Source of the DNA: Galeopsis tetrahit
Lineage: Eukaryota > Streptophyta > Magnoliopsida > Lamiales > Lamiaceae
DNA length: 64,000 bases
NCBI GenBank assembly: GCA_963675135.1
Contig: OY776120.1
Location: forward strand, 58,462,063-58,526,062
Direction of reading: 5' to 3'
The number at the start of each line of letters is the position of its first letter. The first letter of the stretch is position 1. Both the position numbers and the translations under genes were made by a program. This document shows positions 54,918 through 64,000 of this stretch, piece by piece. The notes beneath the pieces were generated by a model, which ran no database searches, was not told the origin of the DNA, and worked only from the letters and a program-made list of their open reading frames with translations.

Positions 54918-56245
54918 CCCTCTAAAGGAGATTCCTGTGGAGTAATGGTAACATAAAGGAGAAGAGAATACCGTGGGTTAGTTGGGACATTATTTGTAGA
55001 GAGAAAAACAAGGGAGGTTTGGGAGTGAAGAATCTTAATCTTTTCAATTTGGCTTTGCTTGGGAAATGGGGGTGGAGGTGTCTTAGGGAAGGGGAACATC
55101 TGTGGAACAAGATTCTTGTGTCTAAGTACGGGTCTTTTCGCGAGTGCGTTGAGTTTTTTAAGAACACCGATAAATGTCATAAAAGTTGGTATAATTGGTG
55201 GGGTAACATTATCAAGCACGTGGGGGCGAGTGATTGGTTCAATAATAATATTTCCATGGTTACTTGTAATGGTAGGTCCACTAAATTCTGGACGGACAAG
55301 TGGGTTGGGGGAGAGAGTTTAGAGAAATTATTCCCTAGATTTTTTAGGTTAGAGGCTGAGAAAGAGTGTGTGGTGTCTGATAGAGTCATTTGGTTTGAAG
55401 GTCATAAGAGTATTGTGTGGAACTGCACCAGAGATCTCCTGGATAGGGAGGTGTCTGTAGTTAGTAGTATTTGTAGTCTTATTGACAGGTATCTCGAGTG
55501 CTCACCGGAGGAGGATTATTTGGTGTGGAGCGGCGACAACAACGGAAAATATTCAGTTAGATCAGCATACAAGCTTTTACAGGAGGAAAACACACAGGAC
55601 AACCCAGACTTGGAAGACCTCAAGCGCGCACATCTGGACGAAGGGCGTACCTCGCAAAATCACGGCCTTCTCGTGGAGACTGCTTCAAGACAAGGTACCT
55701 ACATTAGTTAATATCAGAAAGAGAGGGGCATACAATGAACACTTCTCTCTTACTTGCAAACTATGTGGTACCGATCCGGAAGACACTAATCATTTATTCT
55801 TCACCTGGCCCATACCTTTACGGGTGTGGGGGAGAATTTATGATTGGCTTGGCAAATCGGCCCAAGTTGGCCCCACCCACAACATTGGATCACTTCAAGA
55901 CGCACAAGGACACATTGGGAAAAAGCAAGGAACGGGTGTGGGAAAGCATTTGGCACGGAACAATCTAGAACATTTGGCTCAACAGAAACAAGCTTAACTT
56001 CAAAGGGGAGAAAATCAATGACGCAAAAATCACGGAGGACATTAAACTTGTTATTTTTAGATGGCTCAAGGCTCATAAACTGATATGTCATTGGAGTTCC
56101 TTCGAGGAGTGGATGAGAGAGCCTATTTTGTGTCTGAGTTAGAATGTGTATTTCTTAGTGTTTCTTTCATGTGTGACTTTCAATAGCTTCTTGGGGTATT
56201 CCTGATACCCGTTAATAAAATTTTACCGATTCCAAAAAAAAAAAA
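54918..56245 (+). mobile_element. LINE (L1-type) 3' remnant ending in poly(A)
   Basis: Encodes the region downstream of the RT palm: 'GGLGVKNLNLFNLALLGKWG' (55010), 'WWGNIIKHVG', 'YSVRSAYKLL' (55550) and zf-RVT 'CKLCGTDPEDTNHLF' (55760), whose last Cys reads Trp. Frameshifts lie near 55610 and 55850. The coding end is at about 56140, followed by a short 3' region and a 12-A tail at 56234-56245. There is no RNase H domain, unlike the LINE at 19190. Its 5' part was separated by element E's insertion and is not seen on E's left side. Confidence 0.85.
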
Positions 56246-56450
56246 CTATTGTCATAGGCCATTTGTGACATAGGGCATGAATTGTGTATGATATGAGTTG
56301 GTGTTATTTAATTCCCAGGCACGCAGCGATCGGTGTTGTTATTTAATGATGATGGATTGTAGGACTAGCTAGTCTGAGCCTCGGGCTACTTTAAGAAGTG
56401 TGATCATCTTATATGTGTGATGGTGATAAATGAACAAAATCAAGAACTAA
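56246..56450. other. Short non-coding gap before element H
   Basis: About 200 bp between the LINE poly(A) and the TTTAT duplication of H. Nothing recognised. Confidence 0.5.
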
Positions 56451-56455
56451 TTTAT

Positions 56456-56725
56456 TGTTATAAATAATATTTATATTATATGAATGTCCATTTATTTCCG
56501 TCATAATATCCACCTTGTGCCCTTTGATATTCATAGATTGTTCATGTATTTACATTAATAGTGGACCTTTCATTTCATCTTCTCAAGCTTGTATTGAGAC
56601 CTATAAATAGGGGTGCAAATGTTGTAGTAAACACTTGAAGGTGGAATAAAGTAATTCTATGTTATCTCTATATCTTGTTTACTTATTTCACATATGGAGT
56701 TATACTTTTAAGTTGTTTTACAACA
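56456..56725 (+). repeat. Element H 5' LTR (270 bp)
   Basis: TGTTATAAATAAT...TTTTACAACA. TATAAATA at 56602-56609 in GACCTATAAATAGGGG. Confidence 0.93.
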
Positions 56726-56727
56726 CG

Positions 56728-56745
56728 TTATCAGCACGAAGCTCG
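56728..56745 (+). other. Element H primer-binding site region (not initiator tRNA-Met)
   Basis: TTATCAGCACGAAGCTCG follows the 5' LTR after CG. It differs from the TGGTATCAGAGC site of B, E and F. The priming tRNA is not identified. Confidence 0.5.
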
Positions 56746-56929
56746 TAAAATATTTCTACCGGCGAAATTCAGATAATGATACATTCCAGGTATTGTAAGA
56801 GGTATATATTGAAATGTTTAGAATATATTATCTTAAAATATTTATTTGTCATCTCTTATTTCATTACTATTTTGATGATTATATTATTTTACAATTAATC
56901 AATATCTTGTTTATTTGATAGTTTCCAAC

Positions 56930-57440
56930 ATGTCAAACTTGACAAAATTTAAATTTGTGGCTCTTGATATTATTGAAAAAAAATTATAATGAATTCTGGA
57001 TGTTGAAATTCATTTGGATGCCATGGGTCTTGGGGATTACATAAAAGTGGCAAATCAAGCATATAATAAAAAATATGGCCAAAGGCCCGAAGCCATGATT
57101 TTCCTTTGCCACTATCTTGATGAAGGATTGAAAGTTGAATACCTCACGGTGAAAGATCCACTTTAATTGTGGATAAATCTTAAAGAAATATATGATTATA
57201 AATCCGTGAGTAAGTACAATTCAATTATGTTCAGAATCACTTCTCAATTGAAATTATGTGGAGAAATTTTTTGTGATGATGGTATGTTTGAAAATTCATT
57301 CTCCACATTTCATGATTCTAATGTGATATATTTTGCAAAAACAATATCGTGAGAAGGGTTTTACTAAATATTCCGAACTAATTTCATATCTCTTGGTAGC
57401 TGATAAAATTAATGAATTTTGATGAAAAATCAGGCCTCGA
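56930..57440 (+). pseudogene. Element H gag, broken
   Basis: ATG at 56930: 'MSNLTKFKFVALDI', then a frame change in an A-run, 'EIHLDAMGLGD'-like sequence, 'FLCHYLDEGLKVEYLTVKDP' (57100-57160), a stop and 'LWINLKEIYDYK' (57165). The capsid sequence is recognisable as the plant copia gag of short-LTR families. Several stops and shifts are present, and the zinc-knuckle region is not recognised. The downstream part is interrupted by the MITE at 57485. Confidence 0.7.
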
Positions 57441-57484
57441 ACGAGGACGTGGTTTTGACCGAGACATATTACAAAATGATTATA

Positions 57485-57781
57485 CTCCCTCTGTCCCGTG
57501 ATTACTTGCACACTTTCCTTTTTGGGACGTCCCAAAATTACTTGCAAATTTTTTAATATGAAAATTCCCCACAAAATTAATAACCTCATATCATCATTTT
57601 ATTTTCAAATTTGCCACTCATTTTTTCCATATATTTCACTTTACACATCATCAAATCCACTTTACACATCATCAAATTACCTAAAATACCCCTCATTTAT
57701 CTTACATCATCAACCACTAAATCCACTTTTCTTAAACAACGTGTCGGTCAAACTATGCAAGTAATTCCGGGACGGAGGGAG
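57485..57781. mobile_element. Stowaway-like MITE (Tc1/mariner type) in element H
   Basis: 297 bp. Ends CTCCCTCTGTCCCGTGATTA and, inverted, CTCCCTCCGTCCCGGAATTA. Flanked by TA on both sides (57483-57484 and 57782-57783). CTCCCTCCGTCCC with a TA duplication is the classic Stowaway terminus. The inverted similarity extends over ACTTGCA. No coding sequence. Confidence 0.92.
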
Positions 57782-58139
57782 TAATACTCATCTGAATTTT
57801 AAAGGTCTACAAAAGGGAAAGTAAATTTTTGAACATTAAATAAAAAGAGAAAATAGTTGAAACAAATTATGTGAATAGTGAATTCGATTATGAAATGATT
57901 GATATAACACAATTTGATGTTTTTTATGATCTTACCCGCTCTAAAGGTGGTAATTAGAGTGTTATAATTCTAAATCACAATTTTCTTCGATAATCTATTA
58001 TTAATATTTGTTTTCTTATATTATGCAATATCTTAATATTTCTCTTCTTTATAATATAAATGGCTATTGCATTTTCATAAAATAAAAATAATTAGATTGT
58101 AAGTATATTACTTTTATATATTTTTTTTTAATAAAAGAA

Positions 58140-59575
58140 ATGAAAATTAATGGTATAACAACATCAACATTTAAGGAAGAAGATGAAGATCTATGTCTCG
58201 TGGATAGTGTTACTGCGCACACTATATTAACAAGACGAAATTATTCTCACATTTAAAATGGAGAGAAGCTAATGTAAATACAATATCTGGTTATACAAAA
58301 ATAATTGAAGGTTTTGGAAGAGCCAATATTCTATTATCCGGAGTGACAAAATTCATTATCAATGATGCCTTATCTTCTGGAAAGTCTCAAAGAAGTTTAC
58401 TGAGTTTTAAAGATATTTGTTTGAATGGATATCATCTTGAGACTACGAATGAAGGCAATATTGAGTACCTTAATATTACTACAATTGTTGGATATCATCT
58501 TGAGACTACGAAAGAAATGTATGTTGGAAAAGTTACCCGCTTTGTCCTCGGATTTGTATTGCACGAAGATAAGAACAATTGAAATTTATGTCGTAGTAAA
58601 CCAAAAGGTTACTACCGAAATTAATGTTTGGCATGACCGGTTGGACCATCCCGGTTCCATAATGATGCAAAAAATTGTAGAAAATTCATGTGGGCATCCA
58701 TTGAAAAATCGAAAAATGCTACAACCCAATGAATTTTCATATGCTGCTTGTTCACAAGGAAAATTAATTATAAAGCCATCACCAGCTAAATTTGAGCATG
58801 AAAATTTTATGTTCTTATAACGAATTCAAGGGGATATATGGGACACATCCGCTGAGTGGGTCATTTAGATATTTTATGATTTTGATTGATGCATCGACTA
58901 AGTGGTCACATGTATGCTTATTGTCATCTCGCAATTTGGTTTTTACAAAGTTATTGGGACAAAATAATACGATTGCGAGTACAATTTCATGATAATGCAA
59001 TTAAGAGTCTAAGATAATTCGCCTTGAAAATGTGGTGAATTTTCATCTCAAAGCTTTCAATGTTTATTGTATATCAATTGAAATACATATTGAGCATCTG
59101 GTTGCTCATGTCCATACATATAGAACATTTTTGAATCACTTATAAAGCGCATTAAATTGATTGTCCGACCAATATTGATAAAATATAAACTCCCTATTTT
59201 AGCTTGGGATCATGTTATATTGCCTACGACAGCACTTGTGCGCATCATGCCAACAAGTTATCATAGCATTTCCCCCGTACAAATGGTTTAAGGTCAGGAA
59301 CCAAATATATCTCATCTAAGAACTTATGGATGTGTTGTATATGTACCGATTGCTCCACCACACTGCACAAAGATGGGTCCCCAAAGGAGAATGGGGGTAT
59401 ATGTTGGATATGAATCTCCGTCTATTATTAAATACTTAGAACCATTGATCGAAGATCTATTCACGAAAATGTTTGGTAATTGTCATTTTGATGAAGACAA
59501 CTTTCCCAACATTGGAGGGGAAAAGTAAGCAGTGGAAAGGAATATTTATTGAAATGAATTATCATTGAATTGCAT
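58140..59575 (+). pseudogene. Element H protease and integrase, broken
   Basis: A protease remnant ('LVDSVTAHTIL', 58195; the usual DSG reads DSV) is followed by 'SFKDICLNGYHLET' (58405). A partial internal repeat of 'GYHLETT' lies at 58430 and 58490. Integrase: 'WHDRLDHPGSIMMQKI' (58629) and 'AACSQGKL' (58742) for the HHCC finger, then heavily shifted core pieces ('RTYGCVVYVPIAPPHCTKMG', 59320, and 'GVYVGYESPSIIKYLEP', 59395). At least ten stops and several frame changes are present. The catalytic DDE residues cannot be read in one frame. Confidence 0.75.
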
Positions 59576-59599
59576 GGATCCTCGTACAAAGTAGTGTGA

Positions 59600-61653
59600 A
59601 CTTGAAATTGAAAAGATAATTCATTTGCAAAAGATTGTGAATCAACTGCCAGACGCATTTACTGACCTTAAAAAAGTTACAAAATCTTATATTCCAGATG
59701 CTAATGCTCCTAATAAAATTGATGTCCTTGAAGGACCATCTTCCATGGAAAATGAGTCTACGGCACGCCTGAAGCATGGTAGACCTCTTGGTTCCAAAGA
59801 TAAAAATTCTCGAAAAATAAAAGGAGCAAACATTGAGGATGGTCATAATGTGAACAATCATGTTGAAAAATCTGACATACTACTTAAAGTCCCAGAAAAT
59901 AATATTTCAGGCGCCAAAAAAATGATGAAATATCGACAAATTATGTCAGAACAGGAGAAAGATGGAACCGAAATGAAATCGACATCGACAATATCTTTGC
60001 ATATAACGTAGCGCTTAATATAATGGAAGATGATGAGGATCCTGAACCTACATCTATTGATGAATGTAGAAAACGAGATGATTGGCCAATGTGGAAAGAC
60101 TCAATAAATGCAAAATTTCAATATCTTATTAAACGAAAAGTTTTCGGACCTTTTGTACGTACACATAATGTTATAAAAATCGTGGGGCATAAATGAGTAA
60201 TTGTGTGAAAAAGAAATGAGAAAAATGAAATCGTGAGGTATAAAACACGGCTTGTCGCACAAGGTTTTACCCAAAGGCCAGGTGTTAATTATGAGGAGAC
60301 TTATTCTCCTGTGGTGGATGCAATAACTTTTCGTTATTTAGTAAGTCTGGCAGTGGAATAAAAACTTGAAATGCGTCTATTAGATGTCGTTACAACATAT
60401 TTATACGGCCCATTAGAGAAAGATATTTATATGGCAATCCCCGAGGGATTAAAGGTACCGATAATGAAAAATGAGAATTCTCAAACATGTATTCAGTCAA
60501 GTTGAGCAAAACCTTATATGGATTAAAGCAATTTGGTCGCATGTGGTTCAATTGTTTGATTCATTCCTGATTAAGGAGGGGTATAACAATGATCATATTT
60601 ACCCTATGTTTTTATTAAAAGATCTGGATGTGAATATGTGATTATTGTTGTATATGTTGATAATTTGAATATCATTAGGACACCTACATAGTTATCAAAG
60701 GTCATGGCTTCCCTTAAGAGGAAATTTGAAATGAATGATTTTTGTAAAACAAAATTTTGTTTGGATTTTCAAATTTTATACTTTGATAATGAGATTTTTG
60801 TGCATCAATCTACTTATGTTATGAAAGTGTTGAAATGATTTTATTTAAACACATCCTTTAAGCACACCTATGGTTGTGCGTTCACTAAATATAGCGAAAG
60901 ATCCATTTCGACCTCGCGAAGAAAATGAAGAATTGTTTAGTCAAGAAGTACCATATTTGAGTGCAATAGGTGCACCAATGTATCTTGCTAGCAACATTAG
61001 GCCTAATATATCATTTGTTATTAATTTATTAGAAATATATAATTCTTCTCCAACTCGTAGGCATTGGAATGAGGTTAAACATATTTTTCGATACCTTAGA
61101 GGGATAATGAATATGGATTTATATTTTTCAATCTCATTAGAACCTTGTTTAGTTGGTTATGTAGATGCAGTTTACTTATAAGATCCGCACAAAGCCCGAT
61201 CGCAAACAGGTTATTTGTTTACATATAGAGGTACAACTATTTCATGGCGTTCTATTAAACAAACTTTAGTTGCTACTTCATCTAACCATGCAGAGATCCT
61301 AGCAATTCACGAGGCAAGTCGTGAATATGTTTGGTTGTGTACCGTCACACAACATATTTGTGGACAATGTGGATTAAACTCAGTGAAAAATAATTCAATG
61401 TACTATGATATATGAAGACAATGTTGCATGTGTTGCCCAACTAACGGAGGGATTTATCAAAGGTGATAGGATAAAATATATTGATCCTAAATTCTCCTTT
61501 ACCCACGATCTTCAGCAAAAGGATGATGTCAATATGCAACAAATTCGTTCATGTGATAACTTGGTTGATTTATTTACCAAGTATTTACCTACTTCAACGT
61601 TTGAGAAATTGAGATACAAAATTGGAATGCGACGTCTTAAGGATGTGAAGTGA
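59600..61653 (+). pseudogene. Element H RT and RNase H, broken
   Basis: An open linker (59625-60011), 'RPLGSKDKN', leads to the RT: 'YKTRLVAQGFTQRPGVNYEE' (60239), 'MRLLDVVTTYLYG' (60370), 'MAIPEGLK' (60432), and 'VIIVVYVDNLNII' with the catalytic box changed to YVDN at 60653-60664. RNase H and connection: 'SAIGAPMYLASNIRPNISFV' (60960), 'FRYLRGIMNMDLYFS' (61087), 'GTTISWRSIKQTLVATSSNH' (61230), 'IYEDNVACVAQL' (61407) and 'NLVDLFTKYLP' (61560). Stops and frameshifts are frequent. Ends at TGA 61651. Confidence 0.85.
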
Positions 61654-61737
61654 TGTAATCATCAAGGGGAGTTAACACACGTTTCTTCTCATTTTTACCT
61701 AGTAAGGTTTAATAAGGTGTGATCGTATCTAATGGAC

Positions 61738-61750
61738 ATTCAAGGGGGAG
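61738..61750 (+). other. Element H polypurine tract
   Basis: ATTCAAGGGGGAG, immediately before the TG of the 3' LTR. Confidence 0.85.
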
Positions 61751-62020
61751 TGTTATGAATAATATTTATATTATATGAATGTCCATTTATTTCCTTTATA
61801 ATATCCACCATGTGCCCTTTGATATTCATAGATTGTTCATGTATTTACATTAATAGTGGACCTTTCATTTCATCTTCTCAAGCTTGTATTGAGACCTATA
61901 AATAGGGGTGCAAATGTTGCAGTAAACACTTGAAGGTGGAATAAAGTATTTCTATGTTATCTCTATATCGTGTTCACTTATTTCACATATGGAGTTATAC
62001 TTTTATGTTGTTTTACAACA
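61751..62020 (+). repeat. Element H 3' LTR (270 bp)
   Basis: TGTTATGAATAAT...TTTTACAACA; TATAAATA at 61897-61904. Same length as the 5' LTR, with nine substitutions counted by eye. Confidence 0.93.
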
Positions 62021-62025
62021 TTTAT

Positions 62026-63173
62026 CTATTTGTTACACTTGTTTATTTTTTTTATTTTTTTCCTCTTGAAAAGTTAAAGAAGAATGAACAACATTTGTGT
62101 GGAATATTTCACACATGAAATATGTGTAATTAAGATATTTAAAAAAAAAATTGAAGCTTAAAAGTCTGGATTCGAGTCGCTCAAAAAATTTGTGGGTCAC
62201 AAGCAAGTGATTTACTACATTACCAATATATTGTTACTACAATGTTAACGTATTATCAGTACAAGACCAGAAGTGGCTACATGTTAAAAAAAATTCTGAA
62301 GAATTCGTTCAAAAAATTAAGTGTCTAGAATATTTTTAGACTTGTAGTGTACATTTTTGGCCTTGTAGTGACAATATTTTGTTCATGTAATAACATAGTT
62401 TTGGTTATGTAGTAAACAATGCTCGAAAATGAAAAAAATATATTTTAATTGTTGATTAGAGTTTGACCCATAAATTTTTCTCCAAATTTTTCTTAATTAT
62501 CTATAATTTATCTATGAAAGATTTCATATAATTTTTTGTGAAGAAAAATATCATTAAGAGGTTAGGGACGAAAGCAATTTTTTTAATAATCTAAAACACT
62601 AATATAAATATATATATATATATATATAATTATAATATTTATGTATATTATATTAACATCGAAATATGTTTATATTAATTAGTAGGCTTCTCAAAAACTT
62701 TAATATGTCTTTAATTTATTAGACTAACTAATTGAATATATTGTCCCTTACTAGTTTTAATTTGTCATCTAAATTTTTTCAATTTTTTACTTTAAAATTA
62801 GTCATTTATGTTTAAAAAAACTCAAATATTTTAGTCCTTTTACATACAAACATAAGTTTTTTTTTTTTATCTAAAATAAAGTTTAAACACAATTATGAAC
62901 GAGGATTGTTAGTGTTTGAGTCTTTTGCACTATTAAAATCAACATCATTGCCTAACATAACATCATCCCCTAATCTTATGATTTATCTCTAATTACTGTT
63001 AAAAATGAAAAAAACACAGACTTTTGTAAACATAAATAACTAATTTCAATATAAAAAATTTAGAGGACAAAAAATAAAATTGGTACAACCGATAAAAAAA
63101 TGTATTTTCCACACACATATATTGAAAATGATGATGTTGAGTTGTAAGAAAAAAATATATTATTGTTGCATTG
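62026..63173. other. AT-rich non-coding region
   Basis: No gene recognised. Contains a (TA)n run near 62608-62630 and several T or A homopolymers. Confidence 0.5.
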
Positions 63174-63175
63174 TA

Positions 63176-63461
63176 CTCCCTCTGTCCCAAAGTTGAAGCC
63201 ACAAACCAAATTGGCACGGGTTTTAATAAATGAGTTGTTTATTAGTATTGTGTAAGATAAAGTGGGGGTAATAAAGACTTTTCAACTTTATAAATAGTAA
63301 TAAAGTTACTTTTTAGTGTAATAAAGTAGTGACATTTGTTGTAATATTGTGATGTTTTAAGGGGAGTGTTTAAAAGTGCTTTTACTATTTTAGGTAATGT
63401 GGCTTCAAGTGTGGGACGCCCAAAATGGTAAAATGTGGCTTCAAGTATGAGACGGAGGGAG
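63176..63461. mobile_element. Stowaway-like MITE, second copy of a different subfamily
   Basis: 286 bp. Ends CTCCCTCTGTCCCAAAGTTG and, inverted, CTCCCTCCGTCTCATACTTG; both ends continue into AAGCCACA. TA flanks both sides (63174-63175 and 63462-63463). Only the outer 13 or so bases are shared with the MITE at 57485, so it is a separate subfamily. Confidence 0.9.
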
Positions 63462-63463
63462 TA

Positions 63464-64000
63464 TCATTTAATTTTGATTAATGCAAAGGTGAACACTCAA
63501 ATTATTGAATAGTGAATACTTTCTTTGTTTATTTTGTTTAATGGGCAATTCTTACGGTAGTCACATTTTACAAAGTGACTACACAGTCACTTTGTCGAAT
63601 CGCGCCATGTGGCGTCGTAAACGTCATAACGACCTGCTACCTGTTATACATGTTTAAGTTATTTTTAGCATTATTTAAATTTTATTTTGTTATTTACTAT
63701 ATTACCCTTCTTTTATTTAAATTATTTATAAGAAAGTTTAATTTATTAAAAATAATAAAATTACTATCCTACCCTTTTAATACAAATATTATAATTTTAA
63801 ATTTAAAAAATCAAATAAACAAATTCCAGAATAATGCATTAGGGTTCCTTTCCGGTTCCCTTTTCTTCTCCACAGCGATGTTATGTTTCTCCCCAATTCC
63901 AGAATAATACTTGAAATTGAAATTAGGGTTCCTTTCTCCCAACTCCATTGTTTATAATTTACAATTTAATAATTTCCATTATTCATCATTGAATAATGTC
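63464..64000. other. Non-coding right edge with a perfect hairpin
   Basis: ACAAAGTGACT and AGTCACTTTGT (63570-63595) form an 11-bp perfect stem with a 4-base loop. The phrase ATTCCAGAATAAT and then AGGGTTCCTTTC occur twice (near 63826/63843 and 63896/63924). I see no gene; the plus-strand open frame at 63575-63907 is AT-rich and not family-like. Confidence 0.5.

Larger units (their letters stand above)
56456..62020 (+). mobile_element. Element H: copia retrotransposon with 270-bp LTRs
   Basis: LTRs of exactly 270 bp at both ends, with a perfect 5-bp duplication TTTAT (56451-56455 and 62021-62025). A primer-site region TTATCAGCACGAAGC follows the 5' LTR by two bases. gag, protease, integrase, RT and RNase H fragments follow in copia order, then a polypurine tract AAGGGGGAG. 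The short LTRs, non-tRNA-iMet primer site and gag starting 'MSNLTKFKFVALDI' set it apart from A-F. There are many stops and frameshifts. A Stowaway-like MITE is inserted at 57485. By eye the LTRs differ at 9 of 270 positions. Confidence 0.92.

Noticed and set aside
62160..62185. GGATTCGAGTCGCTC as a tRNA T-arm
   Set aside because: No matching acceptor, D-arm or anticodon arm upstream; isolated similarity only.
63575..63907. 110-codon plus-strand open frame
   Set aside because: Very AT-rich composition, Lys/Ile/Phe/Leu-dominated product, overlaps a hairpin, no recognised domain.

Overview
This window is intergenic, transposon-packed nuclear DNA of a flowering plant, most likely a eudicot. It is AT-rich. 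Nearly everything recognisable is transposable-element DNA: nested Ty1/copia LTR retrotransposons of the Sirevirus type, a low-copy-type copia element with short LTRs, two L1-type LINEs (one carrying a plant RNase H domain), and hAT, Mutator-like, Tourist and Stowaway DNA elements. No intact host gene was found. The only host-like coding piece is a short C-terminal fragment of a FAR1-related protein. I could not name a species.

Layout, left to right. 1-4478: 3' part of copia element A (a large third ORF, polypurine tract, LTR). 4479-17416: copia element B, bounded by a GTGTA duplication, inserted between A's LTR and an inverted LTR of the same family (17476-18209). 18626-18873: Tourist-like MITE. 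19190 to about 24430: LINE (endonuclease, RT, RNase H), split by an internally deleted hAT element (20094-21484). About 25298-30712: element D on the minus strand, which keeps gag and ORF3 but has lost pol. 30713-30925: FAR1-like fragment. 32276-33523: Mutator-like non-autonomous element with a CpG-rich repeat array. 33533-35317: AT-rich DNA with 92-bp tandem repeats. 35318-36900: LTR of element C. 36901-54917: element E on the minus strand (gag, pol, ORF3 with a 1149-bp tandem duplication), interrupted by element F (42081-48609, ACATG duplication). 54918-56245: LINE remnant ending in poly(A). 56456-62020: element H (TTTAT duplication), itself carrying a Stowaway-like MITE (57485-57781). 63176-63461: a second Stowaway-like MITE.

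How the parts relate. Target-site duplications and interruptions give relative ages: A before B; LINE before hAT; LINE remnant before E before F; H before its MITE. All polyproteins are broken by stops, frameshifts or deletions. All three copia reverse transcriptases that can be read have lost the second Asp of the YVDD box. The most interesting shared feature is a third ORF lying 3' of pol in A, B, D and E (vestigial in F). It is not an envelope protein. In E and F it is preceded by a TATA-like box and leader, which suggests its own transcription unit. F and H have similar LTRs but wrecked coding regions, which suggests they moved using proteins supplied in trans.
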